Assembly: GCA_946122785.1 (NCBI GenBank)
Contig: CAMGYJ010000002.1
Span: forward strand, 43,240,495-43,304,494
Length of the DNA stretch: 64,000 bases
Direction: 5' to 3'
From: Linum tenue
Taxonomy: Eukaryota; Streptophyta; Magnoliopsida; Malpighiales; Linaceae
A model generated the notes under the pieces. That model was not told the origin of the DNA. It did no database searches and worked only from the letters and a program-made list of their open reading frames with translations. Of this stretch, positions 1 to 10,680 are shown in pieces. Every line of letters starts with the position of its first letter. Position 1 is the first letter of the stretch. A program made the position numbers and the translations under genes.

Positions 1-2746
1 GGAAAGCTGTCTTCACGTCTAGCTGCTCGAGCTCCAAGTCATAATGTGCCACTATTGCTAGTAGCACTCTGATCGAAGTATGTCTGACCACTGGTGAGAA
101 AATCTCATTGTAGTCAACTCCTTCCCTCTGCGAGAACCCTCGTGCAACCACCCGAGATTTAAATTTCATGCCCTCTTTAGAAGTGATTCCTTCCTTCTTC
201 TTGTAGATCCACTTGTTTGTAACAATCTTCCTTCCCTGTGGTTGTTTGACTAGCTCCCAAGTCTGATTCCTGTCATGGGATTCCATCTCATCTCCCATTG
301 CGGCAAGCCACTGATCAGCTTCACCACCCGAAACTGCTTCTTTATAGGAATGTGGCTCTCCTACATCCACTTCCTCAGCAACCTGAAATGAATACGCCAC
401 CATGTCCTCGAAGCCATACCTCTGTGGAGGTACTCCTGCAGTCGCTCTCTTCGGTCTACCGGAAGCAATAGACTGTTTAGCTCGTGCACTGGACTCTGAA
501 GTTTCTGGCTCTGCAGAGACATCCTCATCATGTTGATCTTCTCCACATTGGTGCTCAAACTCACTCTCATTTAGAGTTTGCAGCTCCACCTGCTTATCAA
601 CATTCCTGCTACCTTCAACAACAGTAACCTTCAACATGGGGTTAAACATAGACTTCTCATCAAATATCACATTTCTACTTAGTATAACTCGATGCTCAGA
701 AGGTGACCAGACTCGAAATCCCTTAACTCCATCTCCGTAACCCACAAATACACCCTTCTTTGCCCTTGGGTTCAGTTTACCCTCATCCACGTGATAATAA
801 ACAGGACATCCAAAAACTTTCGGTGAAGAGTAATCAGCAGGCTTACCATACCACACTTCATAAGGAGTCTTACACTCGATACCTGTGTGAGGTCCACGGT
901 TGATCAGGAAGCACGCCATGTTCACCGCTTCTGCCCAGAATCTTCTCTCTAGTCCAGCATTAGAGAGCATGCATCGTGCTCTCTCCAACAATGTTTGGTT
1001 CATCCTTTCTGCAACGCCATTCTGCTGGGGTGTATATCTAACAGTCCGATGACGGGCGATCCCTTCATCCTTGCAGAATTCGTTGAACTCAGAACTGCAG
1101 AACTCCAGACCATTGTCCGTTCGCAACTTCTTGATCTTCTTCCCGGTCTGATTCTCCACCAATGTCTTCCACTGCTTGAACTTCGTGGAAGCCTCACCTT
1201 TCTGCTTCATCATGAAAATCCAAGTAAATCTCGAATAATCATCAATAATAGACAGAAAATACCTGCTGCCTCCAATGGATTCAACTCGTGAAGGACCCCA
1301 ACAGTCGGAGTGGAGGTAATCCAGTATCCCCTTCGTCCGGGGGATACCCTTCTTAGGAAACTTGCTGCGATGTAGCTTCCCAAACACACAATGCTCACAG
1401 AATTCCAAATTCTGCACCTTGTGCCCGCAAAGAAGATCCCTCTTCGATAGAACTTGCATCCCTCGTTCACTTATATGCCCCAGTCTCATGTGCCAGAGAG
1501 TGGTCATATCTTCCTGTTGAACCTGAGACGATGCAACTGCAACAGAACCAGACAACACAGACCCTTGTAATGCATACAAGGTCCCACGCTTCACGCCCTT
1601 CAGTACCTTCCTCGAACCCTTGCAGACATACACAACTCCCCCTTTTCCTTTGAAGCTGAAGCCCTTGCTGTCGAGTAGACTCAAGGAGATCAGGTTCTTT
1701 GTCATTCGTGGAACATGCCTGACATCATTCACGGTACATAACGAACCATCATGTGTCCGAACCTTTATGGACCCGATTCCAACAACCTTGCAGACAGCTC
1801 CATTAGCCATGACCACGTTACCACCATCTATCTGCTCGTAGGTTGTGAAACAATCCCTGTTCGGAGACATATGGTATGAGGCTGCAGTATCCAGAAACCA
1901 CACATCACCACGATGTGCCTTCTCATCTACAGCCAAGGCGAGATCGTCTTCAGAACTGTTGTCCACTTCTGCCACGGCAACTGAACCTTGTTTCTTCTGT
2001 TGCCCTCTTCTCTTGGGACAGTTGTACTTCCAATGCCCCACTTCCTTACAGTTGTGACAAGCATCACCTGGCTGTGGACCGGGACCCTTGGAATTCTTGC
2101 TCGAATTCCCTTTACCAGATTTCTTCTTTCCCTTTCCACCTGTAACAGCCAAACCCGATGCCTCGCCACCTGTACCAGATCCGGACGCCTTATGTCTGAT
2201 CTCTCTCGTATGAAGAGCAGACCTGACATCCTCCAACGACACGCTTTCTTTACCGGCAATAAAAGAATCAACGAAATTCTCATATGAACTCGACAAAGAA
2301 ACCAGCAGGATTAGGGCAGCATCCTCGTCATCAACTTGAACATCTATATTACGCAGATCCAGCAAAATAGAGTTAAGTTGTTCGAGATGTTCCCTCAAAG
2401 GCGTACCTTCTTGCATCCTCAAACTGAACAACCGTTGCTTGAGATGCAGCTTGTTGGTTAGAGACTTCGTCATATACAGACTCTCCAGTTTCAACCACAA
2501 GCCCGCGGCAGTCTTCTCAGCAGCGACTTCAATGATGACGTCATCAGACAACGATAGCATGATGGTCGAGTGGGCCTTCTCCTCCAGGGTATTCCACTCA
2601 TCGTCATCGACTGCTGCCTTCTTCTGTTTCGCAGACAGCGGCCCCCACAGCCCTTGCTGTTTCAATAAAGCCTGCATCTTGATCTGCCATATAGCGAAGC
2701 TGTTCTTCCCCGTGAACTTTTCGATCTTCATGTTCACCGACGTCAT
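1..2746 (-). CDS. Copia gag-pol polyprotein, partial, apparently uninterrupted
   Basis: The ATG at 2746-2744 opens a frame of about 915 codons that is still open at base 1. Domains in order: a gag region of the UBN2/DUF4219 type (about residues 1-220); a CCHC zinc knuckle, CHNCKEVGHWKYNC, near 2030-2075; a retroviral-type aspartic protease with LDTAASYHM near 1895, where Ala replaces the usual Gly of D-S/T-G; an integrase zinc-binding region (LWHMRLGH then CEHC); an integrase core with the D..D..E residues in LHSDCWGP, RTDNGLEF and NGVAERMN (about 1295-990); and the start of the reverse transcriptase, including KWIYKKKEG and QLDVKTAF at the left edge. The protein makes virus-like particles, matures itself, and reverse transcribes and integrates the element. 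Absence of stops over 2.7 kb suggests it was functional recently. The DTAA protease motif deserves a check. Confidence 0.9.
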   Translation of the reverse strand, partial: MTSVNMKIEKFTGKNSFAIWQIKMQALLKQQGLWGPLSAKQKKAAVDDDEWNTLEEKAHSTIMLSLSDDVIIEVAAEKTAAGLWLKLESLYMTKSLTNKLHLKQRLFSLRMQEGTPLREHLEQLNSILLDLRNIDVQVDDEDAALILLVSLSSSYENFVDSFIAGKESVSLEDVRSALHTREIRHKASGSGTGGEASGLAVTGGKGKKKSGKGNSSKNSKGPGPQPGDACHNCKEVGHWKYNCPKRRGQQKKQGSVAVAEVDNSSEDDLALAVDEKAHRGDVWFLDTAASYHMSPNRDCFTTYEQIDGGNVVMANGAVCKVVGIGSIKVRTHDGSLCTVNDVRHVPRMTKNLISLSLLDSKGFSFKGKGGVVYVCKGSRKVLKGVKRGTLYALQGSVLSGSVAVASSQVQQEDMTTLWHMRLGHISERGMQVLSKRDLLCGHKVQNLEFCEHCVFGKLHRSKFPKKGIPRTKGILDYLHSDCWGPSRVESIGGSRYFLSIIDDYSRFTWIFMMKQKGEASTKFKQWKTLVENQTGKKIKKLRTDNGLEFCSSEFNEFCKDEGIARHRTVRYTPQQNGVAERMNQTLLERARCMLSNAGLERRFWAEAVNMACFLINRGPHTGIECKTPYEVWYGKPADYSSPKVFGCPVYYHVDEGKLNPRAKKGVFVGYGDGVKGFRVWSPSEHRVILSRNVIFDEKSMFNPMLKVTVVEGSRNVDKQVELQTLNESEFEHQCGEDQHDEDVSAEPETSESSARAKQSIASGRPKRATAGVPPQRYGFEDMVAYSFQVAEEVDVGEPHSYKEAVSGGEADQWLAAMGDEMESHDRNQTWELVKQPQGRKIVTNKWIYKKKEGITSKEGMKFKSRVVARGFSQREGVDYNEIFSPVVRHTSIRVLLAIVAHYDLELEQLDVKTAF

Positions 2747-2785
2747 TCTTCTGAATCAAAAACCCTAGCCTGATTTCCAGCCGCG

Positions 2786-2797
2786 GCTCTGATACCA
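2786..2797 (-). other. Primer-binding site of copia element
   Basis: The minus strand reads TGGTATCAGAGC two bases inside the LTR. This is the usual plant copia primer-binding site, complementary to initiator methionine tRNA, and it fixes the LTR boundary at 2800. Confidence 0.9.
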
Positions 2798-2799
2798 CT

Positions 2800-3125
2800 T
2801 GTTATAAACCCGCTGCTACGGATCGGGAAATCGCCGGAATCGACAAAGCAAGAATACGAAAGCGAGAATCGAAAACACGACACACGATTTACGTGGTTCA
2901 CTAACACGATGTGTGTTAGCTACGTCCACGGGCGAGAGAGAGCCGATTTCACTATATCAAGGAGATTTCAGATTACAGAGGAGTATGAGAAGTATTTATA
3001 GTACTTCTCCATGTGGGTCTAAACCTAATCCAATCTAGCAAAGGAAACGGTTACAGACCAGGCCCAGAACCCGAACCCAATTACCAGTCGTAGCGGCTGA
3101 TACTTCGATTCAAGTCATATCAACA
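2800..3125 (-). repeat. 5' LTR of the copia element (326 bp)
   Basis: The repeat starts with TG and ends with CA on both strands, begins two bases from the primer-binding site, and has a related, shortened copy at 10125-10298. On the minus strand a TATAAATA box (2993-3000) lies in a small palindrome and is the likely promoter for the element's RNA. Confidence 0.85.
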
Positions 3126-5069
3126 AGGGGAAAGTGAAGATTAGGGTTTCCCCTGTGATCAGTTTGGTTTATATACGACATCTAAAACGACGTCGTTTTA
3201 TGATACGAGGCGGGGCGGGGAAGATACTGCTTATTCCTTCACCACCCATCACCCGCAACTCGCGGGTTTCGGGCAAACCCGAATCCGCCAAAAACCCACA
3301 ACGGACGGGTATTTAGGTCACCATCTGGGCGGGTTTTGGGTGGATAGCCGACGGGTCGGTCAGGGTTGCCAAGCCTATCTCCAATCTTCATATACTGGGC
3401 CCTTTTTGTTAGAGGATTTGTTATGAGGAACATCGAATTCAGAGGAGGGGTTGTGCTAGTTTGGGTATAAAATTTATTATTGAATTTCTCCTAATAATTT
3501 GAATTATTGGAATCAAATTATTCTTAACATAGTCTCACAATTTTCTGTGATCGAGAGGTTTGCGAAATAAACTATAAAGTGGAAGCATGACGTAAAGAGT
3601 AAATAAGAGCTTGTTCTAGTAGTTTTATGATGGGGGCACGACTCACGAGTAGTAGTTAAGGCTATTTTAGTAAGTTTAGTTGAGTAGCTCGATTAAGGTT
3701 TCGGGTTAGCGTCTATATATTGTCGTTTATCTATTTCGTTAGAGGCAATCCCGACATACATGAGGAAATGTGTCTTAGGGCATCAATAAGTAAATTATCA
3801 AAGTATCGTTCCCCCAATCCCTAATTTTATTATTTTCTTCTCCAAATCCCTAAGTATCTTCTATGAATCCCGAATTCAATCGCCAGTACAATTCATCCAT
3901 TCATCATTTTACCATTGATCTTCAATTTGGAGAACCCAAATTCGAATCGCTTAAATAACATATAATAATAAAAACAATTCTATAGCACTCTTATAAAAAA
4001 AAAGTAGAAACACAACGTACGCCATTCGACTAAGCGTCATAATGTTGCTGATGCGTCATGCCCCACCTTAGTTGATACCCATACCCATCCCGCACCAAGA
4101 GCGGGTCGAAGTGGGACGGGTTGACCAACTCTTACGTGTTATGAAAAAAAAAACACATGCATAAATTTACTTGATACGATAAAACGAAGTGAAAATACTT
4201 TATGAATAAAAAATAGTGATAATAGAATGGGTAATTGAGTCTAACTAGTTGAAAGATCAAGTCTAACGAGTTGAAAAAGTCAAAATATGATAAATATTGT
4301 AAGAAATTGAGATAGAATGAGCAAAAAACAGAACGGAGCAGAGCCAGTTGGAAATAGATACCAATCCCACGATACTGTGAGTCCAATAATACTCACCCAA
4401 TCACGGACCAAGTTGATTAATACTCATTAAGACACGTTGAAATTACCATCCCTAACCACCTATAGTTGACTGGGCCTTAGGCCCACTTATTTCAAGCGTC
4501 TAGCTTTAAATGGGGTTTTCTAATGATGGACCAGTGTATGGGCCCTTCTACTCATAAACACAGCCGGCCAACACTACAAATCTTGACGGACCCAAGAAAA
4601 AAGAGGGCCAGTCCCTCTGATATTATTATGGCATTGATCTTTTCGCTCTCTCTATATATGCTGTATATATATATGCTCTCTGGATAACCCCTCCAAATTT
4701 TGTGAATTCGATTGATCTCAAAGTGAAAAAAGGGTTCTTGGATTCTAGGTGAAGTGGATATGGATTCACGGATTATCTTCTCACTCGATGGTCTCTACAT
4801 GTAGAAAGTAGTGATGAAGGTTCAAGAGTGCTATACATGTCCAAGTCTTCTCTAAAATAATTACTAGAGTTGGGCCCGCCCGTTGGCCGGATGAATTAGA
4901 TTAAGAGTGTAAACACTAAGAGTAATTATGCGAATAATTTATTTGGTACATAAAAGAACCTAAATTATTCAATAACTAAACATATAAAAAATATACATTA
5001 CAAGTGTTACAACATCTTGATCATTTATGGACAAAAGTCCTTTATCAAAAGTAAACAACACAACTCAGG
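3126..5069. other. Gene-free AT-rich stretch with CGGGT-rich transposon debris
   Basis: No convincing gene. Around 3236-3390 and 4050-4130 there are clusters of CGGGT/ACCCG words. Such subterminal repeats are typical of plant hAT-like MITEs, but clean ends are not visible. The rest is AT-rich, and the short open frames look like chance. Confidence 0.5.
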
Positions 5070-5508
5070 TAGGAATGACAATGAGGCAGGTCCGGGGCGG
5101 GTTTCTTGGTACCCAGACCCGCCCCGTGGCAGGTCGGGTAATTTATCATGGATCGCAGGTCGGGGCAGGTTGACCCAATGGGTATGCAATTTATATGAAA
5201 AACATTAGAAATATTCGTTATTTTTATTATAAGACCAAGAAAACAAACAATATTACGATTAATGTAGTTAAATTATTAGAGAAATTGAGGTTTTCACTAA
5301 TTTACAACTTTATTATAGCTAAATTATGATATAATAAAAGAAAACTCCTAAGTAATTTGACTAAGATTACATGTAATTTAGGCGAGAACGGGTCGAGAAT
5401 GGGGCGGGTCAGGGCAGGTCGTGTCAATAAGAGTACCCATGCCTGCCCCGCCCCATAACAGGCCAAACAGGTCGGGTAAAACGGGTCAAGTCGAAATTGT
5501 CATCCCTA
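5070..5508. mobile_element. hAT-like MITE, about 439 bp
   Basis: The left end reads TAGGAATGACAAT and the right end, reverse-complemented, reads TAGGGATGACAATT. Both ends carry many CGGGT/GGGCGGGT subterminal words (5085-5175 and 5388-5495). The AT-rich middle has no coding capacity. Terminal inverted repeats with CGGGT-rich flanks are a common layout of plant hAT MITEs. I could not find a matching 8-bp target duplication, so the insertion is old or the ends are slightly off. Confidence 0.6.
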
Positions 5509-6066
5509 CATGGAGAGGTAAATGATTCTTAAAAAACTTAATATTCAAAATGTATTTCAATTTACTCTTTGTTGCTAGAAGTTATCACAATTTTCCTTTT
5601 GGATTTCTTTTTTATTTCCCCACCATAAAAAAAAAAACATCTTCTCCACACAACTTCATCTTGATTATTGAAACTTCATATTCACCATCAATAGTCTCTT
5701 AACTTCCTTTTCTCCTACATTTCATTGAAAACCATTTTAAATTTAAAATTTTAGAAAATGTGAAACATCTTTTCACGATGCTAGAATTTCACCTCATATG
5801 AATCAAATATTTCAACCATTCGCTCTTTCCTGCTATCACATATATTTCTATATCAACCATCAATAATATCTTTCTTTATCTCAATAACATCCTTATCTCC
5901 ATATATGAATTCACTACTTCTGATATTAACATATTCTTCTTTCTTCTCCTACATTTCATTGATGCAAAAATTTAATGGCAATTTTTTTTGAATTATGAAA
6001 ATTCCATTTTCAAGAATTTAAATTTACCATGTAGATGTCATGAACTTTGCGCGAGATTGCACTTAT

Positions 6067-6294
6067 TCATTCTTCATTATCTTCAAAACTGGGTACCCAC
6101 TTATGGGGTTCACGATGTTGTAATTTATGAGCTTCATAAGAAAATTTAACTTCGTGTTTTGTTTGTATGAGATGAGAAGGTGAATGTTCTCTCATTTTGT
6201 CACTATCTTTGAGTAGTTTCTCGACAATCATTCCAAAAAGTCTAGCTCCCTCGTGATACAAAGTTAGATAGAACAAATATTGTTCATAGCTCAC
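6067..6294 (-). CDS. Unrecognised 75-codon open frame (doubtful)
   Basis: The frame starts at ATG 6294 and stops at 6067. The product is hydrophilic, with a mixed, protein-like composition (for example YEQYLFYLTLYHEGARLF near the N-terminus and an acidic C-terminus). It matches no family I recognise, and the flanks are very AT-rich with no clear promoter. It may be a fragment of an old gene or a chance frame. Confidence 0.15.
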   Translation of the reverse strand: MSYEQYLFYLTLYHEGARLFGMIVEKLLKDSDKMREHSPSHLIQTKHEVKFSYEAHKLQHREPHKWVPSFEDNEE

Positions 6295-8330
6295 AGCTAA
6301 TCCTGAATCTATAAAATAACAACAATTGAAATATATTATTCGGTTGAAAGCTTTATATTTTAGTGGGTACGTTTTTTTTCTCTCTAATGAATGAACTTGA
6401 AGTTAAAAACAATTAAAGAGTAGATGTAGATCACTACCTAACTACTATTGTCTTTGGTGTTGTATAATTCTTATAAAATTAATTTTAAATTCAGTCTTCG
6501 GTGTTGTATAATTCTTAGATATATTGTTCGTCATAGTCTTCTTTAACTTCTCTTTGGCAAGTTACAATTAATATGGTTTTCCTAACCTATTTAAAATCAG
6601 TGGAAACAAATGAGATATAGTCCGCTAATTTGCGAGAAATTGAAAATCCCTTAGTAATAGCTCTTGAGATTTGAGCCAACAGTAAGTAAATGAGGTTATG
6701 CACCAAAATTTCAGCCCTTTTACTTGATTGTTTGAAGATCATACTAGAACACTATTTTGTCAATAAGGTGATTCTCCAAGGTGAATATATTTTTAATGCG
6801 TAGAACAATAAATATAATACTTAATAATTGTATGAATTGATTTAAAAACTCAAAATAATGTTGAAGCAGTTATAACATAAAAAATAAGATGTTACTGCCA
6901 AAGCAAGTTTTGATAATAATTATCATCATACTAATATTTGTTTAAAACCACGCAAGTTTTAAATCTCTCTCTAATATTTGATTAAAATCAAACAAAGTTA
7001 TGAAAAAAGAAAGAAAATGGAGTTGTCATTTTCTACTATGTAAAGAAAACAATACATAACAAACTTAGATCTAAGGTGGTATGAGAAAGAAATTATCTAG
7101 CTACTGCTTTTAAATTTTGAACTTCTAGTCTCTAGATATAGATTGTGATCTATATTTTATCACTAGAAGAGAAAATCAAAACCTAAAAGAAGAATTAAGA
7201 AATAAATAATAATTAATTAAATAATTATTGATAATTACATTCATTAAACCTTCTCACTCTTATCAATTCTCATTAACGTGTTGAACTTTTCTATTTTGTA
7301 TCTATTTTATGAAAAACCTCAAATACAAATTTATAAATGAAAAGTATTTGATTTGTGTAGTTAATTAATTAAGAATTAGTTAATTAGCAAAGTCACATAT
7401 ATAAGAGTTTGCCTTAAACACTTAATCTTATAATAAAAAGAAATTAAATAAATAAACTAAATCACATATAGACACCCACGACACAACCTTATAATAAAAA
7501 AAGTTATTATTATAATAATTGGTTTTATAAAAGTTTCCAACGACGTATTTTGTTCCATTAGTATAATTAATGAATGTCATTTATTAATTAAGACGCCAAA
7601 AATATCTTTCCTAAATTCACTGAGAAGGTTGTAAATTTTGAATTAAGTACCTTCTCATGGAGAACCTCTTTATATTAATGTTATGATGATGATATTATCC
7701 ATATCTAAAACTAATAGTTACCATTACGAGAAACCCACATGTTTTGCAAATTGGAATTTGGATTAATATTTTTCTTTGCTTTAAATCTGTCAAAATTTTA
7801 ATTCATGTAGATTGTACTCAAATAGGACACAAATATAGGAGGAAGCAAACTGAAGAACGTAACAGGATTGCATTGCACTGCAGGGCAAAGAAATTATTGG
7901 TCTGAAATGACCAGAGAGACCTTCCTTAAGTTGCGCAGAAGCTAGCAATTTTTCAATTGTGTATGTTCTTATGGGAAACGTGTATATAGTATTGGTAGGA
8001 TTTCTACTCCTCGACATTTACTCCAGATGAATTTGTAGTCATTTTTAACAATAGCTAGAATTGATGGCATCGAAACCTCTCTTCACAATCAATGAATCAT
8101 TCTCAGCAGTTGGGGTGTGGACGATATGTGCTCATATATACATATTTTGGCCCACATTTTTTTGATGGTCTCTTGACTACTTACCTTAGAAACCATGTCT
8201 TGTTAGCGGATCTTATGCTAGGTTGTGGTTTATTTTGCCATATTTAATGTCCTAGCATATAGAGAAGGTTTGGAAGAGTGTTTCGATGCATTTGAAGGCC
8301 GAAACGAGACCAAGGAGAACCATGGCCAGA

Positions 8331-8505
8331 CGTCATGGTCAACAATCTCAAAGTCACGACTGTGAGAATCTCATTCCAAGCCATGAAAGGTGTCTAGGGG
8401 TTCTGATCGAAAGTCACGAGCATAAATGTCAAAAGTCACGCCTGTGAATTGCCTGGTGCCATTAAGGGAAATAGATCGTTTTGGAAAGTCACGACCATGA
8501 CTTTG
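8331..8505. repeat. Cluster of AAAGTCACGA palindromic motifs
   Basis: Four copies of AAAGTCACG(A/C) occur at about 8350, 8410, 8431 and 8485. The last, 8485-8504, is an almost perfect palindrome (AAAGTCACGACCATGACTTT), and the first is followed by CTGTGAG. There is no coding frame. The patch may be part of an unrecognised LTR, but no second copy of such an LTR is visible here. Confidence 0.5.
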
Positions 8506-9366
8506 TCACTACTTCTAAATAGATTGTCTGCGATTTGGTAGAGCTGAGTTTTGGACTTCAAATCAGAAAGAAGACGCGAATCCTAGAGAGTGAGTGCGAC
8601 CTTAGAGAGTTCTTGGAGTAAAATTAGACAATTTCTTTACCATTATTGGAGCTCGAGGAACAAGATTAGAAGAGGAGTCCAGATAGCGGATATGAAGAAT
8701 CATACCTCAGTGATCTTTCTCATTCTGAAACTTAGTCAAGTTAATCACTTCATTCATAGTCTTAGTAGTTTAAAGTAATCATTTATGAACCTGAATCGGG
8801 TAATAAATAAACTGAAGTTGAGTAGTGGTAGTTTCAGAAACTCGTAGCGAAAATGTAATAATAAGGCGAGAGACACAGGAGGTCGTATCCATAACTCAGT
8901 TGGAGATCTACAAAGAAAACCCCCCTCAAAAGGATAACAACATTGTAATTACTAATTACCCACCATAAAACCAAAAGAGAGGTTGAAAAATTATTCTGAC
9001 ATATATATATTCACAAACAAACAGAAGCAGAGCTCCTGCCAATTAAACTACGTACAATTGAAGATTGAAGAAATTTTCACTAAACACATAGGAAGAGACG
9101 TGGAGAAACAATAGAAGACTAATAGGTAATACTAACTAATAATGCAAATACATATGTTTTTTTATCATTATTGTTTCTGTGTTTTGCATGTTGATGGAAG
9201 GATCGATGCATGCGTGTACAAATAAATATAGCTAGGCTGGCTAAAACTGATCATATATGTTGGGGAATCAATGAAGCTACAGAAGGCGTCGGCCACGTCG
9301 GTAGCTCGTAGACTGATGATCGGTGTGATCCGGTGACGGCGGATGAACGGAAGAAGTAGGATTAAT

Positions 9367-9651
9367 TTAGGAAGGAGGAGGAGGAGGAGGGTTGGCGGCG
9401 AGGAAGATCATGTGTTCGGCCTCGGAGATCCGTGAAGCATGGAAGTGCGCGATGAAAGCTGAAGCCTTTGTGTCGATTCGAGGATCCGCCACCCATTTCC
9501 CCGCCTTGTCCTCGTCGCTGGCCCACACCCTCCTCCCGCCGCCGCCGCCGTACTCCTCCGCTGCGCCGTAGTCCCCGTACGATGATGATGACCGGCGGCC
9601 GCCTCTGAACAAGTTGCCCCAGAACGAGCCCCCGGACTTCGACCTTCCCAT
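9367..9651 (-). CDS. Small plant-specific protein of unknown function (94 aa)
   Basis: Single-exon frame from ATG 9651 to the stop at 9367, preceded by a TATA box about 140 bp upstream. The N-terminus is basic and Ser/Gly-rich, followed by an acidic Tyr/Gly stretch with a Gly run. The most gene-like part is the C-terminal half, with WVADPRIDTKASAFIAHFHA and then Arg; the protein ends in a proline run. I recall plant small-protein families with a similar W-V-x-x-P-x-I-D-x-K-A-S-x-F-I core followed by F-H, but I know no established function. There is no signal peptide or membrane segment. The GC-rich codon use against AT-rich surroundings supports a real gene. Confidence 0.7.
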   Translation of the reverse strand: MGRSKSGGSFWGNLFRGGRRSSSSYGDYGAAEEYGGGGGRRVWASDEDKAGKWVADPRIDTKASAFIAHFHASRISEAEHMIFLAANPPPPPPS

Positions 9652-9787
9652 TATCGTCGACTGTGACTCACTTGATTTTTTCTGTGTTGGGTATTGTTTG
9701 AATAATATGGATACTTGAGAATGGTGTATGTATGTATGTTTGTGATGAGGATGATCTGGCTGGAAATTGGGAGAGTTGGGCTTCTTC

Positions 9788-9795
9788 TATTTATA
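9788..9795 (-). promoter_or_regulatory. TATA box of the 9367-9651 gene
   Basis: The minus strand reads TATAAATA, about 137 bp upstream of the start codon, leaving room for a 5' leader of about 100 bases. Confidence 0.55.
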
Positions 9796-9871
9796 CTGCT
9801 AACACCATCTCTGCAATTTGCTAGCTGGTAACTTATGCATGTATGTACAGTACAATACGTACAATGATCCT

Positions 9872-9894
9872 GAGAGAGAGAGAGAGAGAGAGAG
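9872..9894. repeat. (GA)n microsatellite
   Basis: About 11 GA units, roughly 220 bp upstream of the small gene's start codon. GA/CT runs are common in plant promoters. Confidence 0.9.
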
Positions 9895-10124
9895 GACCTA
9901 GCTACCAACCTACCCTACCCTACAATATTGAGGAGGGATACCCAAATCGCCTTTAAATTTGGGGTCAATATATTAGTATCTATATCAGAAAGCTAAGGGT
10001 AAAGGCAATGGATGGAGCGCCCTTAGTTGTGGCCTGCAGGCTGGCTGTCCAATTATTATGATATGATATGCACGAACGCGGGGTGGGTGGTGGTCTTTGG
10101 GTTGGGAAAAAGAATGATACAAAC

Positions 10125-10298
10125 TGTGTTGCTACGGATTGGGAAATCGCCGGAATCGAGAAAGCAAGAATGCGAAAACAGAAAGCACACGATGTGTGTT
10201 AGCTAGTCCACGGGCAAGAGAGCCAGTTTCACTATATATCGAGGAGATTACAGATTACAGAGGAGATGATAGCCCGATTCAAGTCACATCGATCAACA
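10125..10298 (-). mobile_element. Eroded solo LTR, same copia family as 2800-3125
   Basis: The sequence aligns with the 2800-3125 LTR along most of its length. Shared blocks include GGGAAATCGCCGGAATCGA, CGATGTGTGTTAGCTA and CAGATTACAGAGGAG, and the ends are TG...CA. It lacks about 100 bp in the middle, including the TATA region, and has smaller indels. No internal element sequence flanks it, so it is a solo LTR or truncated remnant. No clear 5-bp target duplication remains. Confidence 0.8.
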
Positions 10299-10530
10299 AA
10301 GAATGTTTAATGGGTCTGATTCGTTGGATAATTCGATGAAATTGTAAGGATTCGAGATATTTAGGTCGGAGCTAATTAACGAACTCAGATGAGTTTTAAA
10401 TGAAATGATTTTGAGTTTGGATTGGATTGGGTTAATTGAATCCAATTCGGATTCGACTCAAATGGCTTTATTTGGATTCAGACGATTATATTGTACACAG
10501 AAAAAGATAATATTAACCATCTCATTAACT

Positions 10531-10668
10531 ATGAACAACAGTTTGGTCTAGTAGTAATATCACTAGTTTTGAACCTGGAGGTCCAGGTTCGAATATCTTT
10601 TTTTTTGGGGTAAAAGGTTCGAATATCTTAAGAAGTACCCAACGGAAAAAAAAAACTTATAAAAGACA
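10531..10668 (+). mobile_element. tRNA-derived SINE, about 138 bp
   Basis: The insert is flanked by a perfect 12-bp direct repeat, ATCTCATTAACT (10519-10530 and 10669-10680), which is a target-site duplication of LINE-type integration. The head resembles a tRNA promoter: an A-box-like TGGTCTAGTAGTAA and a B-box-like GGTTCGAATAT in a T-arm-like context. A second GGTTCGAATAT copy lies about 30 bases downstream, and an A-run is near the 3' end. Confidence 0.75.
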
Positions 10669-10680
10669 ATCTCATTAACT

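Larger units (their letters stand above)
1..3125 (-). mobile_element. Ty1/copia LTR retrotransposon, 5' part (cut by window edge)
   Basis: Read on the minus strand, the order is 5' LTR (2800-3125), a short spacer, a primer-binding site (2786-2797), then one continuous gag-protease-integrase-reverse transcriptase frame from 2746 down to base 1. This gene order, with integrase before reverse transcriptase, defines the copia superfamily. The 3' LTR and the rest of the reverse transcriptase and RNase H lie outside the window, so target duplications and LTR age cannot be read. I see no frameshift or stop in the part present, which suggests a recent insertion. Confidence 0.93.
5509..9250. other. 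AT-rich intergenic region
   Basis: No supported gene apart from one doubtful short frame at 6067-6294 and a palindrome-rich patch at 8331-8505, both listed separately. Runs of A/T and short direct repeats dominate. Confidence 0.5.

Noticed and set aside
361..2768. Many short open frames on both strands across 361-2768
   Set aside because: They are shadows of the copia gag-pol frame, which is open on the minus strand in another frame through the window edge.
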